This document shows, one piece after another, positions 1 to 6,745 of a stretch of 10,617 bases of DNA. The position numbers and the translations under genes are program-made. Position 1 is the stretch's first letter, and each line of letters opens with the position of its first letter. A model generated the notes under the pieces. It was not told the origin of the DNA and searched no databases. It saw only the letters and a list, made by a program, of their open reading frames with translations. The DNA is from an uncultured Ruminococcus sp. (GTDB lineage Bacteria; Bacillota; Clostridia; Oscillospirales; Acutalibacteraceae), in assembly GCA_902772795.1 (NCBI GenBank), contig CACYBZ010000323.1:1-10617 (forward strand), in the 5' to 3' direction.

Positions 1-328
1 AAAATTGGGTAGAGCAACTGCTCACAGAACGGCAATGCTCAGAGGCATGGTTACTTTCCTTTTTGAGAACGGAAAAATTGAAACAACAGTGACTCGTGCT
101 AAAGAAGTCAGAGCTATGGCTGAAAAAATGATTACGGTTGCCAAAGTTGACAGCTTGCATAATAAAAGATTGGTGATGTCTTTCGTTACTAAAGAGGACG
201 TTACCGCTAAACTGTTCAAGGAAATTGCCCCTAAATATGCAGATAAAAACGGTGGTTACACCCGTATTACAAAACTGGGTCCCCGTCGTGGTGACGCTGC
301 GGAAATGGCAGTTATCGAACTTTTGTAA
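1..328 (+). CDS. rplQ: 50S ribosomal protein L17 (5' end outside window)
   Basis: This is ribosomal protein L17 (bL17), a structural protein of the large ribosomal subunit near the peptide exit tunnel. The frame reads [14 protein letters not shown] from base 2. This matches the N-terminal KLGRxxAHRxAMLRN core of L17, and it continues with the [15 protein letters not shown] segment and the C-terminal [23 protein letters not shown] block. The TTG at base 5 is the internal Leu codon of the KLG motif and not a start, so only the first few codons (probably M-x-x-x-R) lie outside the window. In most Firmicutes rplQ is the last gene of the rpsM-rpsK-rpsD-rpoA-rplQ operon. The terminator directly after the stop fits this. 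Identification is near certain. Confidence 0.97.
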   Translation, partial: KLGRATAHRTAMLRGMVTFLFENGKIETTVTRAKEVRAMAEKMITVAKVDSLHNKRLVMSFVTKEDVTAKLFKEIAPKYADKNGGYTRITKLGPRRGDAAEMAVIELL

Positions 329-340
329 TATTATGTTTTC

Positions 341-383
341 AGGCGGAGCTATCCTGTATAGGGATAGCTCCGCTTTGTTTTTT
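341..383 (+). terminator. Intrinsic terminator after rplQ
   Basis: A perfect 12-bp GC-rich stem (343-354 pairs with 362-373, GCGGAGCTATCC / GGATAGCTCCGC) has a 7-nt loop and can be extended by one G-T and one A-T pair. It is followed by TTTGTTTTTT (374-383). It lies 13 bases after the rplQ stop and should end the ribosomal protein operon. Confidence 0.93.
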
Positions 384-445
384 GGTGCTGAATCTGACAG
401 ACGTTCAACAAAAAATGATAAACAACATCTGTCGTTACAATCCAT

Positions 446-453
446 AAGGAGGG
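446..453 (+). promoter_or_regulatory. Ribosome binding site of the LRR gene
   Basis: AAGGAGGG is a near-perfect Shine-Dalgarno six bases before the ATG at 460. It fixes that start. I found no convincing -35/-10 pair in 384-445; TACAAT at 436-441 is the best -10-like hexamer, but it lacks a partner. Confidence 0.85.
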
Positions 454-459
454 AAAATT

Positions 460-1122
460 ATGCGTACATTTACCACACTTTATCCACTTTCTGACAATGA
501 AAAGAAGAACTTTGTCGGAAAAACAAATGGAAAAGATTTTCAATATGAAGTTATCAACGATAATATCGTGATAACCAAATACACAGGAAACAATAAAAAA
601 GTGATTATTCCTGAAACAATCGACTGCATGGTGGTTACTGTGATAAATGATTTTGCCTTTGAACATTGTCAGTTTTTGACAGAAGTGATTATTCCCGATA
701 CAGTGACGACAATAGGGGAATTTTCCTTTTCTTATTGTACGGCATTACAGAATATTGTCATTCCCGAAAGTGTTATGAAGATAGAAACAGGAGCTTTTAT
801 GGATTGTTCTTCTTTGGTCAGCATAACCATTCCGAACAGTGTTACAGGAGGTTTATATGGTGTTTTTTCCGGGTGTAGTTCTTTAGTCAGGGTAAATCTT
901 TCTCAACATCTTGTTGAAATTGGTTATTCTGCGTTTGAAAATTGTCGTGCATTGCGTGAAGTTGTTATTCCCGATAGTGTTCAGATGATCAGAAGTTGGG
1001 CTTTTGCTGGTTGTTCTTCTTTGCGAAAAATCAGTCTGCCTGAAAGTATAGATAAAATAGATGATGAAGCTTTTGCAGATTGTACAGATATTGTTGTCTA
1101 TACGCAAAAGGACATTGTTTAA
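460..1122 (+). CDS. BspA-type leucine-rich repeat (LRR_5) protein, no signal peptide
   Basis: The 220-residue product carries tandem ~23-residue repeats of the LRR_5 / Treponema pallidum type, consensus IxIPxSVxxIxxxAFxxCxSL. Units are visible at about residues 48-75, 76-98, 99-121, 122-144, 145-166, 167-190 and 191-212. The N-terminal lead-in (FQYEVINDNIVITKYTG) is the usual cap before such repeats. Members of this family are often surface or binding proteins, but no signal peptide, membrane helix or anchor is visible here, so a cytoplasmic place is likely and the ligand is unknown. The start is well set by AAGGAGGG at 446-453, six bases before ATG. The last codon and stop (GTT TAA, 1117-1122) belong to a dispersed repeat shared with two other sites, so the C-terminus may have been clipped when the element arrived. 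The gene appears monocistronic, lying between a terminator and the repeat. Confidence 0.88.
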   Translation: MRTFTTLYPLSDNEKKNFVGKTNGKDFQYEVINDNIVITKYTGNNKKVIIPETIDCMVVTVINDFAFEHCQFLTEVIIPDTVTTIGEFSFSYCTALQNIVIPESVMKIETGAFMDCSSLVSITIPNSVTGGLYGVFSGCSSLVRVNLSQHLVEIGYSAFENCRALREVVIPDSVQMIRSWAFAGCSSLRKISLPESIDKIDDEAFADCTDIVVYTQKDIV

Positions 1123-1202
1123 GGGCGTTGCCCTTAGAAATCCCACGAGGGGCTTTGCCACTCGACCCCACCCAATTTTGAAAAAGTGGGGCAAAACTTT
1201 TC
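1117..1202 (+). repeat. Three-hairpin intergenic repeat, copy 1
   Basis: First of three related copies. Hairpin 1 is TAAGGGC (1120-1126) with GCCCTTA (1130-1136). Hairpin 2 is CGAGGGGC (1146-1153) with GCCACTCG (1157-1164), with one G-A mismatch. Hairpin 3 is CCCA+ATTTT (1171-1179) with AAAAG+TGGG (1182-1190), with one mismatch. The tail CAAAACTTTTC (1192-1202) is shared with copy 3. The stop codon of the LRR gene (1120-1122) forms the base of hairpin 1. No transposase or coding capacity is visible, so this is a REP/MITE-like element or a conserved RNA element. Confidence 0.85.
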
Positions 1203-1204
1203 AG

Positions 1205-1228
1205 GAAAACTTGCGGTAGCAAATTTTC
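1205..1228 (+). other. Extra hairpin following repeat copy 1
   Basis: GAAAACTTGC (1205-1214) pairs with GCAAATTTTC (1219-1228) across a GGTA loop, ten pairs with one C-A mismatch. It directly follows the repeat but is not found after copies 2 and 3. There is no T-run after it, so it is not a classical terminator. It may be a local extension of the element or a chance structure. Confidence 0.4.
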
Positions 1229-1250
1229 GGAAAAGAAAGGAAGTTTAAAA

Positions 1251-1287
1251 AATTTTCAAGGTTTTTTCAAGGAAAGTTTACTATAAT
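1251..1287 (+). promoter_or_regulatory. Probable promoter of the ABC/Gldg operon with 11-nt direct repeats
   Basis: A perfect -10 hexamer TATAAT lies at 1282-1287, about 100 bases before the ATPase start. No good -35 hexamer sits 16-18 bases upstream. Instead two direct copies of TTTTCAAGG (1253-1261 and 1264-1272) repeat with an 11-base period, about one helical turn, where the -35 region should be. An activator-dependent promoter is possible. The call rests on pattern only. Confidence 0.45.
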
Positions 1288-1389
1288 AACAGGCAACTGT
1301 TCATTATGGGAAATTTTTTTGTTTTATAGGCAAAGGAATGGAAATAGTGAAATATATTTTTGAATATGCAGAGGGAGTGACGACATCAA

Positions 1390-2352
1390 ATGATAGAGGT
1401 TAAAAACCTTGTCAAGAGGTATGGCGACAAACTGGCAGTCAACAATGTCAGTTTTACGGTCAACGAGGGCGAAATTTTAGGATTTCTCGGGCCGAACGGT
1501 GCAGGAAAGTCAACAACGATGAATATTATTACGGGGTATCTGTCCTCAACGTCGGGAACGGTGACAGTGGACGGTTGTGAAATTCTTGACGACCCCAAAG
1601 GGGCAAAATCGAAAATCGGTTATCTGCCTGAAATACCGCCGTTGTATCAGGATATGACGGTAAAGCGTTATCTGGAATTTGTCTATGACTTAAAGCGGGT
1701 AACTCTGCCGAAAAAGGAACATCTTGCAGAAGTCTGTAAGGTTACGAAAATCACCGATGTCTATGAAAGGGTGATTAAGAATTTATCCAAAGGTTATCGC
1801 CAGAGAGTAGGTTTTGCACAGGCATTGATTGGTAATCCGCCTGTCATCATTCTTGATGAACCTACTGTCGGACTTGACCCGAAACAGATTATTGAAATGC
1901 GTAATCTGATAAGAGGACTGGGTAAGAAACATACGGTTATTTTATCTTCTCATGTACTTTCGGAGATTCAGGCGGTATGTGACCGTATCATCGTAATTAA
2001 TAACGGGCAGCTGGTTGCTGATGAGAGTACAGAAGAAATCACTACTACATTTACAGGAATGAAAAGGATCCAGTTACATATTGATGGTAGTGATAACACG
2101 GTTCTTCCGGCATTGCGGAGTGTCGATGGTGTGACGAGAGTCAGAAAAGTCATGCGTACCATAGACGGATTTACAGAATATATTGTTGAGTCCAGGGCAG
2201 AAGATGATGTACGCAAAGGAATTTTTCATGCTATGGCAAAAATAGATTGTCCGATAGTCATGATGAGAAATGCAGAAGTATCGCTTGAGGACGCATTCCT
2301 GAGAATTACCGCAGGCGAAACAATCCCGAACAGAAAAGGAGGCAGAAAATAA
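1390..2352 (+). CDS. ABC transporter ATP-binding protein (GldA/ABC-2 exporter type)
   Basis: This 320-residue nucleotide-binding subunit powers the membrane machine encoded downstream. Walker A GPNGAGKST is at residues 34-42, the signature LSKGYRQRVG at 132-141, Walker B with catalytic Glu in VIILDEPTVGLDP at 152-164, and the switch His at 188 (SSHVLSE). The Q-loop site reads GYLPEIPPLY, with Glu-81 where Gln is canonical; this is common in the GldA-like subfamily. About 80 residues beyond the ATPase core form the C-terminal accessory region seen in ABC-2 exporters. The ATG at 1390 has only a weak, distant purine tract (AGAGGGAG, 1370-1377), but MIEVKNLVKRYG is the canonical N-terminus. The stop overlaps the ATG of the permease by one base. 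Confidence is high for the family; the substrate is unknown. Confidence 0.95.
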   Translation: MIEVKNLVKRYGDKLAVNNVSFTVNEGEILGFLGPNGAGKSTTMNIITGYLSSTSGTVTVDGCEILDDPKGAKSKIGYLPEIPPLYQDMTVKRYLEFVYDLKRVTLPKKEHLAEVCKVTKITDVYERVIKNLSKGYRQRVGFAQALIGNPPVIILDEPTVGLDPKQIIEMRNLIRGLGKKHTVILSSHVLSEIQAVCDRIIVINNGQLVADESTEEITTTFTGMKRIQLHIDGSDNTVLPALRSVDGVTRVRKVMRTIDGFTEYIVESRAEDDVRKGIFHAMAKIDCPIVMMRNAEVSLEDAFLRITAGETIPNRKGGRK

Positions 2353-3056
2353 TGTCAGCGATATACAAAAGAGAGATAAATGCTTATTTTACGTCCCCGA
2401 TAGCCTATGTGGTTTATGCTGTAGCGGCATTTTTTGCGGGATTGCTGTTTTACGGTACAGTACTTGCCGCAGACAGTTCGGATATGACATATTTGTTCAG
2501 TAATATGACAACGGTTATTATTATGATGATTCCTATTCTGACAATGAAGTTGTTCAGCGAGGAGAAAAACAAGAAGACGGAACAGGGATTATTGACAGCA
2601 CCTGTCAATCTCTTACAGATTGTTATGGGAAAGGTACTGGCAGCAGTTACGGTCTATGCTTTATTGATGGTATTGTTTGTGATTTATGGATTGATTGTCA
2701 ACTTTTTTGTTACGCCGTCATGGATTACGATTGGCAGTAATATTCTGGGATTGTTGCTTTTCGGCACGTCGTTGATTACGATAGGCACATTTATTTCGAG
2801 CCTGACGGAAAGTCAGATTATTTCGGCAATACTTTCAATTGGTGCGGGATTGCTGGTGACATCAATTAGTATGCTGGAAAATCTTGTCAGTATTGATTTT
2901 ATCAAAGAGATAATTGCCAGTGTGGAATTTATGGAACGCTATCAGAATTTTACTTTGGGAATTGTGAAATTTTCAGATATTATTTTCTTTTTGAGTGTGT
3001 CAGCACTTTTCGTATTTTTCACGATAAAGGTGCTTGAACGCAGACGTTGGAACTAA
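2352..3056 (+). CDS. ABC-2 family permease, GldF-like
   Basis: This 234-residue integral membrane subunit has about six helices, near residues 16-39, 49-66, 94-120, 126-150, 154-174 and 207-227. The conserved cytoplasmic segment after helix 2, PILTMKLFSEEKNKKTEQGL followed by LTAPV (residues 61-85), is the hallmark of the GldF/NosY-type ABC-2 permeases. The C-terminus FTIKVLERRRW also fits the family, as does the length. AAAGGAGG (2335-2342) inside the end of the ATPase gene lies nine bases before the ATG, and the start overlaps the previous stop by one base (TAATG), so translation of the two is probably coupled. It should pair with the upstream ATPase, presumably as a dimer. What it moves, or whether it instead transmits force to the Gldg and DUF4340 subunits, cannot be read from the sequence. 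Confidence 0.93.
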   Translation: MSAIYKREINAYFTSPIAYVVYAVAAFFAGLLFYGTVLAADSSDMTYLFSNMTTVIIMMIPILTMKLFSEEKNKKTEQGLLTAPVNLLQIVMGKVLAAVTVYALLMVLFVIYGLIVNFFVTPSWITIGSNILGLLLFGTSLITIGTFISSLTESQIISAILSIGAGLLVTSISMLENLVSIDFIKEIIASVEFMERYQNFTLGIVKFSDIIFFLSVSALFVFFTIKVLERRRWN

Positions 3057-3072
3057 GGAGGCGTTGACATTG
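3055..3072 (+). promoter_or_regulatory. Ribosome binding site deciding the TTG start of the Gldg gene
   Basis: AAGGAGG (3055-3061) overlaps the permease stop region. It is eight bases from TTG 3070 but only two from TTG 3064, which makes 3070 the likely initiation codon. Confidence 0.75.
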
Positions 3073-4773
3073 AACGATAACGATAAAGATTTGGAAAAGG
3101 ATTTGGATATCCCTGAAGAAACCATTGAAAGTACGGATACGGAAGAAATGGAAACGTCTGACGATGGAAAAATGACAGAGCAGGAAACAGCAGAGGACAC
3201 AGAGGAAACAGAAAGCAAAACAGCTGACAATGCCGAAGTGACAGAAACGGGAGATACCGAAAAAGAGGATACCACAGAAGATAAAAAGGATACAGCCGAA
3301 AAAAAGAAAAAGGACAGTAAAATCAAAGGACTGTTCAAGAGCAGAAAGTTCAGAAAAGGTGGTTTTTCAATTATCTTTGTTGCGGTATTTGTTGCGGTTA
3401 TCATTGTGCTGAACATGGTAGCAGGCTTGCTTACCAGTAAGATTCCCGCCCTCACTTTTGACCTTTCCACGATGAAAACGGCAGAACTTTCACAGGATAC
3501 GATTGACTTTGTACAGACGATAAACAAAGAGGTTACGATTACAGTACTTGCTCCCGAAAGTAAATATGTCAGTGCCAATCAGTATTATCTTATGGCGAAT
3601 ACGCTGTTGAAACAGTATAGAAATTACAGCAAGAAAATCAAGATAGAATATGTTGATTTGACCGCCAATCCGACATTTACCAGCCAATATCCTGATGATA
3701 CACTGAGTTCGGGAAATTACATTGTCGAGTGTGGCAACAAGCACAGAATACTTACCAACAGTGACTTGTTTAAATTTACACAGGATATGTATGGTTCGTC
3801 ACAGATTACCAGTATGGAAGTAGAGCCTGCGGTAACAACAGCGATTCTCAACGTGACATCAGAAAATCAGACCAAAGTCCGTTTTATTGACGGTTTCGGT
3901 GATTATGATGCAACGTATTTCAAAACGTTGCTGGAGAAAAACAATTATGATGTAGGCACGATAAACACCCTCACCGAAAAGATTGAAGACAGTGTGGAAG
4001 CATTGATATTGTTTACACCGTCAGTTGACCTTGATGACACATCTATCAAGAAAATCAAGGATTTCCTCAATAATAATGGCAATTACGGTAAAGACTTTTT
4101 CTATGTGGCTCTGGAACAGAAAGTGGAAATGCCTAAATTTGATGCTTTTCTGGAAGAATGGGGTGTCAAAATGGGTGACGGTATCGTTATGGAAACAGAT
4201 TCGTCCAAACTGGTTTCCGTCAATACAGCGTTCTTCTCGCTGTTGGATTACAGTACCAACAGCAGTGAGTATACACAGGGATTGAAAAACAAGACACTCA
4301 ATGTACTTGGCGGATATATTATTCCCATAGAGATTACTAACGAAAATACAGCAATTCCGCTGTTGCAGACTTCCGAGTCCGCAAAACTGATTAAATTCAG
4401 CGAGGCAGACAACCGTGATCTGGATATCAACAAGATTGAAGGAAAACTGTACAATGCGTCAACCATCAGTACCAAAACATCAGGGAATGATGAAAAGTCA
4501 AGTGTTGTTGCATTTGGTTCAAACTTTATGTTCTCATCGAATGCTCTTTCCATACCTTCATACAATAACGGAGCTTACCTTATCAATATGATGAATAAAC
4601 TCACCGACAACACGGACGAAGGTATTACGATTGATGGTAAAAATCTGGAAAGTACATCTCTGGGTATTACCACCGACCAGATTAACTTTATCACGGGAAT
4701 TTGTATGGCAGGTATACCGTTGATTATCATTATTGTTGGTGTGGTAATATGGGTACGCAGGAGGAACAGATAA
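3070..4773 (+). CDS. GldG-type ABC auxiliary protein (Gldg family), TTG start
   Basis: The product is 567 residues from the chosen start. In order it shows a cytoplasmic tail of about 96 residues, very rich in Glu/Asp/Thr up to about residue 78 and then Lys/Arg-rich; a membrane helix (about 99-121, FSIIFVAVFVAVIIVLNMVA); a large extracytoplasmic domain; and a C-terminal helix (about 538-561) followed by RRRNR. This two-helix layout, and the LSQDTIDFVQTINKEVTITVLAP segment just after helix 1, match the GldG/ABC_transp_aux family that accompanies GldA- and GldF-like subunits. I chose TTG at 3070 because AAGGAGG (3055-3061) lies eight bases before it. TTG 3064 is too close to that site and TTG 3034 lies inside the permease gene with no binding site. 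No ATG is available near the start. The gene follows the permease by 13 bases. The long acidic tail is unusual and is probably poorly conserved. Function in a non-gliding Firmicute is unknown. Confidence 0.88.
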   Translation: MNDNDKDLEKDLDIPEETIESTDTEEMETSDDGKMTEQETAEDTEETESKTADNAEVTETGDTEKEDTTEDKKDTAEKKKKDSKIKGLFKSRKFRKGGFSIIFVAVFVAVIIVLNMVAGLLTSKIPALTFDLSTMKTAELSQDTIDFVQTINKEVTITVLAPESKYVSANQYYLMANTLLKQYRNYSKKIKIEYVDLTANPTFTSQYPDDTLSSGNYIVECGNKHRILTNSDLFKFTQDMYGSSQITSMEVEPAVTTAILNVTSENQTKVRFIDGFGDYDATYFKTLLEKNNYDVGTINTLTEKIEDSVEALILFTPSVDLDDTSIKKIKDFLNNNGNYGKDFFYVALEQKVEMPKFDAFLEEWGVKMGDGIVMETDSSKLVSVNTAFFSLLDYSTNSSEYTQGLKNKTLNVLGGYIIPIEITNENTAIPLLQTSESAKLIKFSEADNRDLDINKIEGKLYNASTISTKTSGNDEKSSVVAFGSNFMFSSNALSIPSYNNGAYLINMMNKLTDNTDEGITIDGKNLESTSLGITTDQINFITGICMAGIPLIIIIVGVVIWVRRRNR

Positions 4774-6576
4774 ATGGCGAAAAAAAAGAAAACATCTGAC
4801 GATACCAAAGAAATTCGTCTGACGGAAAATGACGATTATAATGACGAATTTTATGACAATACGGCAGGTACTATTTTTTCAGCAGATTCCGATGCCGAAA
4901 CGGGAAGTAATAAGCAGGCAAAAAAGACCGCTGCAAAACAGAAGAAGCAGTCAGAAAAAAGTAAGCCGTCAAAGAACAGAAAACCGTTGATTACGGTCAT
5001 TGTGATTTTGGCGATACTGGGTTGTCTGATAGGGTTGTTTTTCCTGATAAAGAATGTTGTTCCCGATTCGGATACAGATTCCACAAAGGCGACCTATCCC
5101 ACGGACGAGAACGGCGAACAGTATGCCACCGACCTTAAAGGCAATAAAATCAAGTCAGAAAAAGACGGAAATGGTAATATTATTGTTGCGGGTATAGAAG
5201 AACTGATTAATCATGTACCTGCGGATATCAAGGCAATAAAAGTGACGAATGAGTACGGCACTTTTGAAATCACCGCTGAAACACCTACTGAAAAATCAAC
5301 GGACGAAAGCGGAAAAGAACAGATTGTCACGAAAGAAACAGTCTATACACTCAAAGGTTACGAAAATGCCCCGTTGGAAACAGGAATGCCTGACGCTGTT
5401 GCCAACGATGCGGCAGCGGTAACGACAACAAATGTTGTTGATATCACAGGGGCAAATCCGTCAGAATATGGTCTGGATAAACCGAGTGCCACCGCAGAAG
5501 TGACGTTTACCAATAAGAATAAGCGTACCATTACGGTAGGAAATCAGGCACCTGACAATGCAGGAACGTATATCATGGTAGATGGTGATAAGGCTATTTA
5601 TTTGGTTGACAATGAATCAGTGGACGCTTTTCTGTATAAGGAAACGTCATTGTTAAACAAGATAGTAACGCCGTCATCGGAGGCTGATGACGGGGCAACA
5701 CCCAAAAAGGTGAAAATCAGTGGAGCAAATTTCCCGAAAACCATAGAGATTGTTCCTAACGATGATGAAACGGTTTCGATGGCTTATTACAAGATGAAGA
5801 CACCGACAGAATGTTTTGTCAATGTAGCTAACGGGTCAAAAGTACTGGAGTCATTGCGTTCAGTAACGGCAAATGACGTAATTGCCTATAAGCCTGATGA
5901 AAAGACGTTGCAAAAGTATAAGATTGATATGGAAAATCCGTATGCAGAACTGAACGCAGATTTTTCCGATATCAGTGTACATCTTTACGCAGCAAAACCT
6001 ATTGCGGAAAAATCAGATGACAGTACAGAAAATGTTTCTACGATGGTATATGTTTATAATCCGTCAAGTAAAATGCTTTATTCGCTGAACGCCAATAAAG
6101 TGGCATGGGTGACAACGTCTTATGAAGATTTGGTATTTGAATACGTCATCAAACCGAATTTGTCCGCCATTAAGACGCTGAAAGTTACCGCAAAAGGAAA
6201 GACATATGCATTTGACCTTTCTTCTGAAACGAAAAAAGATGAAAAGGGAATAGAAACGTCCAAAACGGTAGTAAAGAGTGACGGAAAAACGATTGATACA
6301 GGCAGATTTGACGTATTTTTCCAGAATCTGGAATCCGCTACGCTGAACAAAGTAAAGAGTGGAACAGTCAGCGGTGAAGCAGAACTGACTGTAAAGGTAA
6401 TTTACAATACCGATAAGGAAAGCGACAGTATTACGTTCTATAAAGGCGATACAGGAAAATATAATTGTTCGTTTGATGCTTCTGCTATTATTGGTGATGT
6501 GTTTGACACTTATGTCAACAAAATTATAGAGGACGTTCCCAAAATAGCCAAAGGTGAAGAAATAACGGCAATATAA
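4774..6576 (+). CDS. DUF4340 domain membrane-anchored protein
   Basis: This 600-residue protein has a charged cytoplasmic tail (acidic around 16-42, then Lys-rich 48-70), one membrane helix at about 71-93, and a long outer domain. The segment from about residue 215 to 300 (VVDITGANPSEYGLDKPSAT..., then ITVGNQAPDNAGTYIMVDG and YLVDNESVDAF) has the YGLDKP / VG...GTY / VYLV pattern of DUF4340. A second related half seems to follow from about 315 onward. DUF4340 genes commonly follow Gldg genes in bacteria, and the two proteins probably form the outer part of one complex with the ABC subunits. The ATG directly follows the Gldg stop (TAAATG) and has AGGAGG at 4759-4764, nine bases upstream. The gene is the last of the operon, being followed by a strong terminator. 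The biochemical role is unknown. Confidence 0.9.
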   Translation: MAKKKKTSDDTKEIRLTENDDYNDEFYDNTAGTIFSADSDAETGSNKQAKKTAAKQKKQSEKSKPSKNRKPLITVIVILAILGCLIGLFFLIKNVVPDSDTDSTKATYPTDENGEQYATDLKGNKIKSEKDGNGNIIVAGIEELINHVPADIKAIKVTNEYGTFEITAETPTEKSTDESGKEQIVTKETVYTLKGYENAPLETGMPDAVANDAAAVTTTNVVDITGANPSEYGLDKPSATAEVTFTNKNKRTITVGNQAPDNAGTYIMVDGDKAIYLVDNESVDAFLYKETSLLNKIVTPSSEADDGATPKKVKISGANFPKTIEIVPNDDETVSMAYYKMKTPTECFVNVANGSKVLESLRSVTANDVIAYKPDEKTLQKYKIDMENPYAELNADFSDISVHLYAAKPIAEKSDDSTENVSTMVYVYNPSSKMLYSLNANKVAWVTTSYEDLVFEYVIKPNLSAIKTLKVTAKGKTYAFDLSSETKKDEKGIETSKTVVKSDGKTIDTGRFDVFFQNLESATLNKVKSGTVSGEAELTVKVIYNTDKESDSITFYKGDTGKYNCSFDASAIIGDVFDTYVNKIIEDVPKIAKGEEITAI

Positions 6577-6587
6577 TCACCGAAAAG

Positions 6588-6618
6588 AAACTCCCGTTAA
6601 AAAAGCGGGAGTTTTTTT
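6588..6618 (+). terminator. Intrinsic terminator of the ABC/Gldg/DUF4340 operon
   Basis: AAACTCCCG (6588-6596) pairs perfectly with CGGGAGTTT (6606-6614) across a 9-base loop, and the T-run spans 6612-6618. It begins 12 bases after the DUF4340 stop. Confidence 0.93.
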
Positions 6619-6714
6619 CAGTGTAAAAGCGGCTGATATTCAGTATTTCAACGGAAAGCATAAGGGAAAACCTTTGTCAGAGTTATCATAAACCGAACAG
6701 AGAATGAATACAAT

Positions 6715-6730
6715 GTATCAAAAGTGATAC
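6715..6730. promoter_or_regulatory. Inverted repeat just before the ribosome binding site of the membrane protein gene
   Basis: GTATCA-AAAG-TGATAC is a perfect 6-bp inverted repeat directly next to the GGAGG at 6732-6736. It could be an operator or a small hairpin that affects translation. It overlaps the region where a promoter must lie; TACAAT at 6709-6714 is a possible -10 hexamer, but no -35 partner is clear. Nothing else was recognised in 6619-6714. Confidence 0.3.
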
Positions 6731-6745
6731 GGGAGGAAAGGTGCG

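Noticed and set aside
396..433. GACAGA...TCTGTC inverted repeat upstream of the LRR gene
   Set aside because: Only six pairs with a 26-base gap; likely chance.
1117..1202. Repeat copy 1 as a simple intrinsic terminator
   Set aside because: It has hairpins but no proper T-run directly after a GC-rich stem, and the same layout recurs elsewhere with changed arms, so a dispersed element describes it better. Weak termination activity cannot be excluded.
883..1222. Two overlapping minus-strand open frames across the end of the LRR gene and the repeat
   Set aside because: They are created by the repeat element and by antisense of the LRR repeats; no ribosome binding site and no protein-like pattern.
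3000..3578. 192-residue Ser/Val-rich open frame on the minus strand
   Set aside because: It is the antisense of the Glu/Thr/Asp-rich tail of the Gldg gene. The low-complexity coding sequence keeps the opposite frame free of stops; there is no ribosome binding site and no recognisable family.
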